Source: Paraflavitalea pollutisoli (GTDB lineage Bacteria; Bacteroidota; Bacteroidia; Chitinophagales; Chitinophagaceae). Taken from it: 64,000 nt of DNA. Below the pieces are notes generated by a model that had not been told where the DNA came from, did no database searches, and saw only the letters and a list, made by a program, of their open reading frames with translations. The translations under genes and the position numbers were made by a program. Positions 20,150 through 29,300 of the stretch are shown here, piece by piece. Location of the stretch: assembly GCF_029360705.1 (NCBI RefSeq), contig NZ_JARKMX010000014.1, positions 248,001 through 312,000 of the forward strand, read 5' to 3'. Each line of letters starts with the position of its first letter. Position 1 is the first letter of the stretch.

Positions 20150-21931
20150 TTAATAACCGGGGTTCTGCAGAACAGATCCCTTATCGATCTCTTCCTGCGG
20201 GATCGGCTCCAGGAACATTTTCGGTTGCCAGTAAGCGGTGTACACCACTTTATCGTAGTAATTGACGATATTGGCCGGCAGGCGGTCATTGGCACCCGGC
20301 GTCACGAGGGTGAACTGAAACTCGCGCATGTCTCCACCAATAATGCCGGTACCGATATTGGCCAGCTTCCAGTGCTTCACATCAAAATAGCGGTGGTTCT
20401 CGTTGTAGAACTCGATGGCCCATTCGCGCTGGATGATCCGGCGCAGTTTGTCCTTATCCGTTTCGGTGATGGAAGGCAGACCGGCCCGGTTGTGTACGAT
20501 GTTGAGGTTTTGCAAAGCCTTGTTGGCATTACCCGCTTCGTTGTATGCTTCGGCGAGGTTGAGGTAAAACTCCGCCATGCGAAACAGCGGGTACTCGAAC
20601 CAGATGCGGGCGCCTGCGCGGTAATAGTACTTCGTGCTTTGGGCAGCGCCCTTGCCACGGCCTTCATGGTTCTGGCCACTGCTGCACTGTGAATAGCTCC
20701 AGGCAAAATCGCCGGGATTGTTCCAGCTATCGATCCCGTGCGCATAGTTATCGGCTTTAAAGCGGGGCTCCATGGCCTGCATCTTACTGTTGTAGTCGGC
20801 ATAGGGCAAGGCATTGCCCGTTCCCTGACCGGGCCACGCCTGGTCACTACCATCGGCGCGGTAATAGTTGGCGAGGAAGTTGGACAGCATGCCGTAGTTA
20901 TCCGTGAGGTAGCGTTCATTGCCGCTATAGCGGGTTGGATTGTAGAACTTGAAGAACTTGCTGCCGCCTTCATCGAGGCGGTAAGCGAGCAGCACTTCTT
21001 TGTTGGAAGGGGTGGACGTAGCCGTACCGTAGTCTTCAAACGCCTTGGTATTGGGTACGCCTACCCCACCGCCGGTGTTGATGATTCCATACCCTTTGGT
21101 AGCGGCCCAGGCCACCACCGCTTCACTGGCTGCGGCGGCATCGTTCCAACGCTCGGCGCTGCTGGTACCAAAACAGATCAGTTTGGGGTCGGCAGCCGGC
21201 AGGTAAGGGGTGGCGTTGTTGAACAGTGGCCGGGCGGCATAGAGCAGGGCCTTCGCCTTGATGGCCAGCGCGGCTCCCTTGGTAAAACGGCCATTGTATT
21301 TGTCTTCCCAATTATCGGGCAAACCGGTCACCGCCTCGTCGCTCAGCTTCACGGCATAGTCGAGTGTGGCCTGCAGCGAAGCGCGGGGAATGTTGAGGCT
21401 ATCGGAAGGCAACAATACTTTGGTGACGATGGGCACCCCACCATAGCGGATCATCATACACATATAGCGGTACGCGACCAGGGCTTTCATTTCTGCTTTG
21501 ACGGTGGCTTTCAAGGCACCGTCCATATCGGCTACCTTATCGATGTTTTCGAGAATGAGAAAACACTTGCGGATCGCGGCATAGTTGTCGAAGAAATTAT
21601 CGGTGCTCTGCGCGCGATTGCCTTCATAGGCAACGGGGGTGAAACCAGCGTCTACAAACCGCTTCATGCTGGCCCAGGATTCACCGTACGAGAATTCGCC
21701 CGAGGCCCCCGACAAGGTACCGTTGTTGAGGGAGCGGCCGTCCCAGATATTGGCGACCAGGGCCGAGCGGTAGGCATTGGCAATGGCAGCTTCGGCGCCT
21801 GCCTGGTTCGAGAAAACAGTTTCGATGGTACTGTTGCCGGTGGTTTCCGGTTTTTCCAGGAACTCTTTGGCGCAGGAGCCCAGGCCCAGGGTGGCCAGCA
21901 ATACCAGTGTATAATATAAGTTCTGTTTCAT
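20150..21931 (-). CDS. SusD-like surface glycan-binding lipoprotein (first pair)
   Basis: This 593-residue SusD/RagB-family lipoprotein has signal sequence MKQNLYYTLVLLATLGLGSC, with the acylated cysteine at residue 20. SusD features include AIANAYRSALVANIWDG, VAYRYMCMMIRYGGVPIVTK, FTKGAALAIKAKALLYAARP and the C-terminal QREWAIEFYNENHRYFDVKH. It pairs with the SusC gene 23 bases upstream and would bind glycan at the cell surface. It is the second gene of the susC-susD-susC-susD-PKD unit. An acidic/aromatic-rich middle region probably forms the binding face, but the residues cannot be identified from sequence alone. Confidence 0.9.
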   Translation of the reverse strand: MKQNLYYTLVLLATLGLGSCAKEFLEKPETTGNSTIETVFSNQAGAEAAIANAYRSALVANIWDGRSLNNGTLSGASGEFSYGESWASMKRFVDAGFTPVAYEGNRAQSTDNFFDNYAAIRKCFLILENIDKVADMDGALKATVKAEMKALVAYRYMCMMIRYGGVPIVTKVLLPSDSLNIPRASLQATLDYAVKLSDEAVTGLPDNWEDKYNGRFTKGAALAIKAKALLYAARPLFNNATPYLPAADPKLICFGTSSAERWNDAAAASEAVVAWAATKGYGIINTGGGVGVPNTKAFEDYGTATSTPSNKEVLLAYRLDEGGSKFFKFYNPTRYSGNERYLTDNYGMLSNFLANYYRADGSDQAWPGQGTGNALPYADYNSKMQAMEPRFKADNYAHGIDSWNNPGDFAWSYSQCSSGQNHEGRGKGAAQSTKYYYRAGARIWFEYPLFRMAEFYLNLAEAYNEAGNANKALQNLNIVHNRAGLPSITETDKDKLRRIIQREWAIEFYNENHRYFDVKHWKLANIGTGIIGGDMREFQFTLVTPGANDRLPANIVNYYDKVVYTAYWQPKMFLEPIPQEEIDKGSVLQNPGY

Positions 21932-21954
21932 TGTACAAGCTTTGGAGAGTTGAA

Positions 21955-24900
21955 TTAAAAACGGATGTTGGCGCCGATGACGAATACGCGGGTCATGGGA
22001 TAGAGGCCATATCCGCCGGAGTCGGTCGATTCGGGATCGATGCCCTTGTCGATCGAGTCGCCCCAGGTCAGCAGGTTGTTGGCGTTGGCATACAGCCGGA
22101 TGGCGCTTACGTTGACCTTGTTGAGCAGGGCCGGCTTGTTGAGCGTGTAGCCGATCTCGATATTCTTCAACCGCACGAAATCACTGGACACGAGCCAGAG
22201 ATCGCTGGCCAGGTAGTTGGCGGTACCGCCTGCTCCGCCGTGCATGGTAGCGCGGGGATAGAGAATGGTTTGTCCGACAGCTGCTTTCTCCGGTGTCCAA
22301 CGACCATCATACTGCCATTGCAGCAGGTTGCCCGCTGTTTGCCAGAAGGGCATGTTGAACTGGTAGTTGGCCAGGCTGAAAGAGCCATGGGCAGAACCGG
22401 TGAACAGCATACTCAGATCAAATCCTTTGAAACTACCACCAGCTTTGAAACTGAAGGTATATTGAGGCAGGTTGCTGTAGCCAATGGGCACATTGTCGCG
22501 GTTGTCGATGAGGCCATCGGCATTGATGTCTTTGTAGCGTACATCACCCAGTACGGCTTTGTTGCCATTGTAGGTATTGTTGGGGCGGTTGTCGAGTTGT
22601 TCTTTGGTGTTGAAGAAACCATCGAACACGAGGCCACGGTACTGACCAATGGGATAACCGGTTTGCGCCATCCAGGGATGTGCTTTCTGCGCCTCTGCGC
22701 GGTACAGTATCTTGTTTTTGGCGTAGTTGAGGTTGGCGGTGAGAAAGTAACTGAAAGTGGGCCGCTTGTCGGTCCAGCCCAATACGATCTCGTACCCCTG
22801 GTTGGTGGTTTTACCCACGTTGGCCGGGGGCACGGCACTGCCGCTAACACCATACGCATAAGGAATGATCTCGCTGAGGTTGGTGAGGATGTTGTTACGT
22901 TTGTCGCGAAACACGTCGACGGTCAGGGCCAACCTGTCTTGCAGGAAGCGTGCCTCGAGCCCAAAGTTTTGTTTGATGGCACGCTCCCAGGTCACATCGG
23001 GGTTACCGATATTGCCTTCGCTGGCACCGGCATAATACGGGTTTACCGCACTGCCGTTGCTGGATCCCCAGTAGTAACCTGCCTGGCCGGTATTGAAGGT
23101 ACTGGGCAGGTAGAGATAGCGGCGGTTGCCGATCTGATCATTGCCCACTTCACCATAGGATGCACGCAATTTCAGGAAAGAGAAGACCGGTCCTTTCGGG
23201 AAGAACTTTTCGTTGCTCATCACCCAGCCGGCAGAATAGGCCGGGAACAAGCCGAATCGTTTGCCCTCGAGAAATTGCTCGGTACCGTTGTAGCCGACAT
23301 TCACTTCCAGCAGGTAACGTTCGGCGTAGTTATAAGCCACACGACCTACCAGGCCCATAATGCCCGAGGCTGTATTGTCGCTGGTATTGGGAATACTGTA
23401 TTTCTGTGCTTTGGCGAGTACCAGGCCGGTGACGTTGTGATCGCCGAAAGATTGGTTGTAATCGAGCCCGGCATCGAAATAAGTCTTCCGCCATACCGAA
23501 TTGTGACCCGGGTCGGCATTGAAGACGCCTGCGCCCCTGGCGCCGCCAAAGAACTGCATGTCGTTGGGATTGGCCGGGTTGCGGCGTACCGAATACTCGG
23601 GCAGCGAAGGGCTGGTAGTGATGGCCTTTACATAGTTATCATCGTAGTTAATGGTAGCCCTGGCCGACAGACCAGGCGTTAACCAACCCATATTGTGGCG
23701 CACCACGATGCTGCTCGTGAGCAGGGTGTTGTAGAGCGATTCGCTGCCGCTGGCCAGCAGGTTGCGGGTAGCATTCTGTGCGCCTTTCAGGCTGCCCAGT
23801 TTGATACCCAGCGGATTGCTGGGAGAACCGGCTACCCCGGCATAACTGTTGACGAGCTTACCGTCTATGAGGCCCGGAGCTGTCAAGGGGCTGCTGTCGA
23901 AGATATACTGCATGATGATCTTGTAACGGCCGGCGAGGTCATAGGGACCTGCGCCGATGCCGGGGCCGGACGTTTCTCCAAACTGACCGGCGAGGTTGAC
24001 AGATACCTGCAGGTTCTTCACCACATCGATGTCGAAGTTAGACCGGAAATTATACCGGTTGTATTTCGATTCAGTATTGGCGCCGTAGTACTTGGTATTG
24101 TTGAGGATACTGCCCTGACTGAAATAACCGAGTGAGGTAAAGTACTTCAGTTTCGAGGTACCACCAGAGATGTTCAGGTTGAGTTGTTGTTGCGGACCGG
24201 TATTGCCAAACTGTTGGGCGAAGAGGTCCTGGCTGCCGTAATAGAGGGCCGGCGCGTTGGCCAGTTGTTGTTTTTGTTCGGCAGAGAGGTTGGTCATGGC
24301 GTCGATCTCGGCCTGCGTGTAATCGCGGTTGTTCTGGAACTTCCAAAGATCGTCGTCGCTGAACAGGTTGTTGTTGAAACTGGTATTGTTGAAGGCACTT
24401 TGTTCGGTGCGGATGGCTTCGTTGCGCATGATGGCATAGTCGTAAGCATTGACATTGTGCAGCAGTTTGGTGGCTTTGGTGAAACCGTAATTACCGGCTA
24501 CGCTCAATACTGCTTTGCCTGCCCGCCCGCGTTTGGAGGTAACGATGATGACGCCATTGGCGCCACGTATACCGTATACGGCCGTAGCGGAGGCATCTTT
24601 GAGGATACTGACGTTCTCAATTTCGTTGGCATCCATGGCATTCAACTGATCGTAGGCCCGTTCAGGTGCCTGCTCTACCCCATCGATCACCACCAATGGG
24701 TTGATGCTGCCCGAGAAGGTCGATACACCGCGTATATAGATGGTGGCCCCGTTGCGGCCGGGCTCACCACTGGTTTGCAGACCGCTGAGCCCCGGCGCAT
24801 TGCCGATGAGCATATTCGAGATATTGGACACGGAGGTACCGACGAGTTCTTTGCCTGAAACGGTCGATACAGCGCCGGTCACCGTGGCCTTTTTCTGTTT

Positions 24901-25290
24901 GCCATAGGCTACTACCACCACATCGCCCAGTGCTACACCTTCTTCTTTCATCTCGATGTTGAGGTTGCGCGCAGTGCCCGGCATGCGTTCCTGCGGCGCA
25001 AAGCCAACATGACTGAACACGAGTACCGAGCGTTCGCCGGGTACGTTGAGGGAGAACCTGCCGTTGGCATCGGTGACCGTACCTTCCTGGGTGTTTTTGA
25101 TATTGACAGAAACGCCGGCGAAGGGATTGCCCCTATCGTCGGTAACACGGCCGGCCACTACGATGTGGGAGGACGGAGTGCCGTTGTTTTGTGCCTGCCC
25201 GGGCAACCAGGCGACCCCTAGCAACAGGGAAAGCATCAGCGAGAGGGGTCCCGACAAAAAACCAAAGAGCCCCTTGCTATCATTTTTCAT
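21955..25290 (-). CDS. SusC-like TonB-dependent transporter (first pair)
   Basis: This 1111-residue SusC/RagA-family outer-membrane importer is the first gene of the mannan susCD operon. The signal peptide ends about residue 34 (WLPGQAQ). A CarboxypepD_reg-like beta-sandwich follows (about 42-125; VAGRVTDDRGNPFAGVSVNI), then the plug (about 135-245; KATVTGAVSTVSGKELVGTS, IYIRGVSTFSG, NPLVVIDGVE, VSILKDASATAVYGIRGANG) and the barrel, ending FVIGANIRF. The motif set is the standard SusC signature. Its promoter lies about 180 bases upstream, leaving an unusually long leader. With SusD (23 bases downstream) it would import mannan oligosaccharides. Confidence 0.93.
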   Translation of the reverse strand: MKNDSKGLFGFLSGPLSLMLSLLLGVAWLPGQAQNNGTPSSHIVVAGRVTDDRGNPFAGVSVNIKNTQEGTVTDANGRFSLNVPGERSVLVFSHVGFAPQERMPGTARNLNIEMKEEGVALGDVVVVAYGKQKKATVTGAVSTVSGKELVGTSVSNISNMLIGNAPGLSGLQTSGEPGRNGATIYIRGVSTFSGSINPLVVIDGVEQAPERAYDQLNAMDANEIENVSILKDASATAVYGIRGANGVIIVTSKRGRAGKAVLSVAGNYGFTKATKLLHNVNAYDYAIMRNEAIRTEQSAFNNTSFNNNLFSDDDLWKFQNNRDYTQAEIDAMTNLSAEQKQQLANAPALYYGSQDLFAQQFGNTGPQQQLNLNISGGTSKLKYFTSLGYFSQGSILNNTKYYGANTESKYNRYNFRSNFDIDVVKNLQVSVNLAGQFGETSGPGIGAGPYDLAGRYKIIMQYIFDSSPLTAPGLIDGKLVNSYAGVAGSPSNPLGIKLGSLKGAQNATRNLLASGSESLYNTLLTSSIVVRHNMGWLTPGLSARATINYDDNYVKAITTSPSLPEYSVRRNPANPNDMQFFGGARGAGVFNADPGHNSVWRKTYFDAGLDYNQSFGDHNVTGLVLAKAQKYSIPNTSDNTASGIMGLVGRVAYNYAERYLLEVNVGYNGTEQFLEGKRFGLFPAYSAGWVMSNEKFFPKGPVFSFLKLRASYGEVGNDQIGNRRYLYLPSTFNTGQAGYYWGSSNGSAVNPYYAGASEGNIGNPDVTWERAIKQNFGLEARFLQDRLALTVDVFRDKRNNILTNLSEIIPYAYGVSGSAVPPANVGKTTNQGYEIVLGWTDKRPTFSYFLTANLNYAKNKILYRAEAQKAHPWMAQTGYPIGQYRGLVFDGFFNTKEQLDNRPNNTYNGNKAVLGDVRYKDINADGLIDNRDNVPIGYSNLPQYTFSFKAGGSFKGFDLSMLFTGSAHGSFSLANYQFNMPFWQTAGNLLQWQYDGRWTPEKAAVGQTILYPRATMHGGAGGTANYLASDLWLVSSDFVRLKNIEIGYTLNKPALLNKVNVSAIRLYANANNLLTWGDSIDKGIDPESTDSGGYGLYPMTRVFVIGANIRF

Positions 25291-25471
25291 ATGCAGTTCG
25301 TTTTAAACATTGATTGGGTTGAATGATGAGGGTCCATCAACCTGTGGGGGTAATTTGTTCAAACAGGTGGCGGAGCTTTGTGCGTGGTGCACGGGAGGAA
25401 AGATTACCCGGGTAGTGGGTTCAGTTTTTTCATACAGCTTTAGTTTTTAGAATCGTTTGTATTAACGATAT

Positions 25472-25515
25472 CAAATGTAGAAAGATGCCGAAAGCGCTTT
25501 TGATGCTTTCTTAAC
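25472..25515 (-). promoter_or_regulatory. Promoter and putative operator of the mannan susCD operon
   Basis: On the minus strand an exact -7 box TACATTTG lies at 25479-25472. Upstream are GGCATC (25489-25484), GCATCAAAA (25506-25498) with CGC one base later, and GTTAAGA (25515-25509). The arrangement matches the GH26 promoter, with 29 bases between GTTAAGA and the -7 box in both. A perfect palindrome AAAGCGCTTT (25491-25500) occurs only here. Transcription would start near 25465, so bases 25291-25465 form a leader of about 175 bases with no gene in it. Confidence 0.65.
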
Positions 25516-25551
25516 ATTGTATAATGTTTAAACAGAAGTGAGCATCCGTCC

Positions 25552-25559
25552 TATATTTG
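25552..25559 (+). promoter_or_regulatory. -7 box of the DUF1826-like gene
   Basis: TATATTTG is an exact match to the Bacteroidetes -7 consensus. It ends eight bases before the ATG at 25568, so the transcript would begin at or next to the start codon. It also argues against the in-frame GTG at 25538, which lies upstream of the box. Confidence 0.5.
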
Positions 25560-25567
25560 CAGCTGTC

Positions 25568-26269
25568 ATGACAGTCGATACCACACATGCGGAACAACAA
25601 ATTCTCCTCGTCACGAATTTCGAGGACCTGGTAGGTACACCCTTTAGTGGGGTCATCAATGCGATTGGCTGGACGCGAGAGCTGGCTGGTGATTTTGCAG
25701 AGATCGTTCATAAGATAGAGGCTACAGAGAATATCACCACGGTTGACGAGGAGGAGTTGCTGGCACTTACATTAAGCGAGGCAGGGCAACTGGCAAGGGC
25801 GACCATCTTGCATGACCTACAGTTGTTGGAAGCGCAGGGAGCAGCGCCTGTATTGAATGTAATTCATTACTATGACCAGGATGAGAGCGACCCGTTTTTC
25901 CCGACCGATGTGTATTCCTGGCATGTAGATCGGGCACCGATTCCTACCGCTACTTTCCTGTGCACGTATTATGGTGCCTCCAGTGATGTATTGCCGAATT
26001 CGAAAGGAACGCAGAAGATATTGATTCCTGCCATTAGACAGGAATTGCGTAAACGGTACGACGGACCGGAGGAAGGTTTCGATGCTTTTTTAAGGGAACA
26101 TTTCTTTGATCTGCACTATGCCGCGGCAGCTGGCGCGCAGCCTGTCAACCTGGGCCTGGGCAACCTGTGGCGGCTGGCGGTGGATCATCCTGATAGCCCG
26201 GTACCGCCGAGTTTGCACCGGGCTCCCCGGGAAAATGCCGGGGAACCGAGGTTGTTGTTGATCTGTTGA
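25568..26269 (+). CDS. DUF1826-like protein of unknown function
   Basis: This 233-residue soluble protein has no signal peptide or membrane helix. The central YSWHVDRAPIPTATFLCTYY, followed by GASSDVLPN, and the C-terminal LHRAPRENAGEPRLLLIC resemble the DUF1826 family, whose function is not established. His and Asp of WHVD and the His of LHRAP could be a metal-binding set of the 2OG-oxygenase type; this is speculation. ATG 25568 is preferred because a -7 box sits just before it; the upstream GTG at 25538 would add ten residues. It is divergent from the mannan locus and ends 64 bases before the convergent T9SS gene, so it is probably a single-gene unit unrelated to mannan use. Confidence 0.6.
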   Translation: MTVDTTHAEQQILLVTNFEDLVGTPFSGVINAIGWTRELAGDFAEIVHKIEATENITTVDEEELLALTLSEAGQLARATILHDLQLLEAQGAAPVLNVIHYYDQDESDPFFPTDVYSWHVDRAPIPTATFLCTYYGASSDVLPNSKGTQKILIPAIRQELRKRYDGPEEGFDAFLREHFFDLHYAAAAGAQPVNLGLGNLWRLAVDHPDSPVPPSLHRAPRENAGEPRLLLIC

Positions 26270-26332
26270 GGACGCTGGCAGCCTTGCCTGCGTTACCTGC
26301 AGCACGTATTCACTCCACCCTCTCTGATAGGC

Positions 26333-29300
26333 TTATGGTATTTTCAGGAACTGCCAATAGTTTGTTTTACCCGACTTTCTCCGCAGCGATACAAAATACA
26401 CACCGGTCGGTAGTGTCGACACCGGCATACTGATCGTTGCCTGACGACCCGCATTGTTCATCACCAGCATCGTCGTACCTAGCTGGTTGAAGACCGTCAT
26501 CGTAGCCACGGGATCCAGTCGATTCTCATCCTGCACATGCAAGGTGGCCGTGACGGGGTTCGGATACCATCGGTAACCGGCACCAGCACCAGGGATATCG
26601 GGTGTTGCGGTGGGCACACCCAGCACCATGGTAAGGGGGCGGCTAATCGTCATGCATCCTTCCCGCAACTTACCGACACACCGGATCATATCGCCATTGG
26701 CGGCCGGTTTATAGTGGATCGTATCCCGTGTGGCACCAGGAATATCCTGCCATCCATGCGAACCGGTACTATCCTGCCATTGCAAGGGTAAGGTGGTACT
26801 GGAATACGAGCTGAACACTTTTAAGATCGTTTTTGCACCAGCCACCACAAACGACTCACCAGTGATACGGATATCAGAGCTAAAGATCGGACTGACTGTG
26901 ATAACGAGTGGCGCGCTGCTTACCTGCGATTGCAGGCGGCAGGGCGCCGGGCTGGTCAACACACACTGCACCACATCCTTGTCACGCAAGGTAGAGCTGC
27001 TAAAGGTGGAGCTGCTGGTACCGACCGGGACCCCATTCACCGTCCATTGATAGCTGGCAGCAGGACCTGCATTTTGCCCAATAGCTGTAAACACCACATT
27101 GGAGCCCGGACATACGGTGGTAAGATAGGTGGAAACGCGAACCGACAGTGCACTCGTATCCGTTAGCGCCATGGTAACCTCCTTACTTTCGGCAATGGTG
27201 GGATAAGCGCAGGTTGCAGAGCTTGTCATTTGAACTGCAACACGGTCATTTTTTTTGAGCTTATTGCTGGTAAATACGTTTTGATTGATTCCCTGTGAGG
27301 CGCCATTGACCATCCAGTTATAGACCGGCAGGGCTCCTGTGTTTTTAGCGGTGGCAGTAAAGGTAATGGGCGTACCCGGACAACCTGTAAGGCCGGAAGC
27401 ATTTATCTGCACTGCCGCTGTATCACCATTGACATGTATGGTAATCGTTTTACTGGTATCCTGAAGCGGCACCTGGCACACATCGCTGTAATATAGGATG
27501 GCCCGCACCTGGTCTTTGTCCTTCAAGGAAGTGGTTAAGAATTCATCGTCGTAAGATCTGGCATCTACCCCATTGATCTGCCACAGATAATAACCGCGCC
27601 TGTAACCACTGGTATCGACGCCCGTAAAAGAGACTTGCTTGCCGAGACAAATCGTGGTATCGGAAGCAATAATGAAAACGCCAGGGCTGGGCGTATAGTT
27701 GAGTCGCAATACAAACGTGCTGCTATAACGTCCATCAACGATACACCGGTATTGGTACCCATTCCACGAAAGAGGGTGGTTGACAAATTTTAGGGAGTTC
27801 GTCGTTGCACCCGTCAAGTAGGCATTTTCGACGACATTGACAAAACCACTGGCGGTATGCTGCTGCCATTGGTAGATTTTACCGGAGATATCGGACACCA
27901 GGGTGTTACCACCCTCGCGGCTGGTACACATCGGCACTATGACGGGAACATTGACAGTATTTCGATACACAATCATCTCATTGTCATCATAACTGGACGC
28001 TGCCAGGTCAGGTTTGCCATCGCCATCAAAATCCGCCGCAGCAACAGTTGGCGTATAGATCGCGCGGGAACCGGCGCCGGGACCATAGATCAGGCTATCC
28101 AATCGGGGAGTACCAGGTTGGGAACTATTTTTACTGATGAAAATGGACCTGGAATGAAAGCGCGTAGCTGGCACGACATCGGGCCTCGCATTTCCGCTGA
28201 AATTCGAGAGTACCCCTCCCTCGCCAACACCGGACCGCGGTTCGCTTTTGTCTAGCGCCATGACCACCGGCGGCATAAAGGCCAGGTTACCCTTCGTGCT
28301 GATATTTCTAAATACGCAGATGTTTTTGTCATTACAAACTACGATATCCGGTACGCCGTCGATGTCGAAGTCCACGATCGTAATATAGGTAGCTGAGAAA
28401 GACATGCCCGGTACACTGATATTGACAAAGTCTGCAAAGGAAATTTTTCCGCGGCTGCTGGTATTTCGGTACAACAACATTTCGGCGGCCAAATAGTCAT
28501 GGTTCCTATAGACGACCAGCTCATTGAACCCGTCGCCATCCAGGTCGCCGGCTGCGAGGCCTGTAACTGGCTGCACTGCATTGAACTTTTGGGTGGCGCC
28601 AAAAGACAGGGTGCCTGGCCTGCTCGTATTCCGCATAACATTGACACAATAGTCGGAATACGCTGTTACGGCGATGTCATTTTTCCCATCATTGTCCAGG
28701 TCCGTAATGATGGCATCGTGGGTACCATCACCGGCAGGCAACACATATTTTTTCTCAAAGGAAATTTTACCCGGATTGCTGACATTCCGGTATGCGTACA
28801 CTTCTCTGTTATTGGTTGTTTTCACCATATCGGGAAGTCCGTCGCCATCCAGGTCATTGATCGCAAATCGACCCACCGAAGAGAAGAAACTGTATCCAAC
28901 ATTTACCTTGGGAGCAAAGGATATCCGACCGCCAGTAGTGGTATTGCGGAAAACAGCCAGCGAGTCTCCCTGACCTGCAGATACTTGCGCTATCAGGTCA
29001 GGTTTGCCATCGCCGTCTATATCTTTCGCGTCCAGGTCACGGCCATAGCGCGATCCTTTTTGAATAATAAGACCTTCTGTGAAGGAATTGGGCGTAAAGT
29101 TGGCCGTACTATCGGCGAATGTCACATTAAAAGCGTGCACGGTTTCTCCCAAAAGGCCATTGTCTTTGTTGCGCACCTGGATGGTGCCCATGCTGGCACC
29201 GACCGGAACCGTACACACCAGTTGTCCGGATGAAGCCGATTGGATCTTCGCCGCAATGGAACCAAAAAAAACACTGTTATTGGAAGGGCTTGCCCCGAAT

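Noticed and set aside
25538-25567. GTG start for the DUF1826-like gene
   Set aside because: It lies upstream of the -7 box at 25552-25559; the ATG at 25568 fits the promoter.
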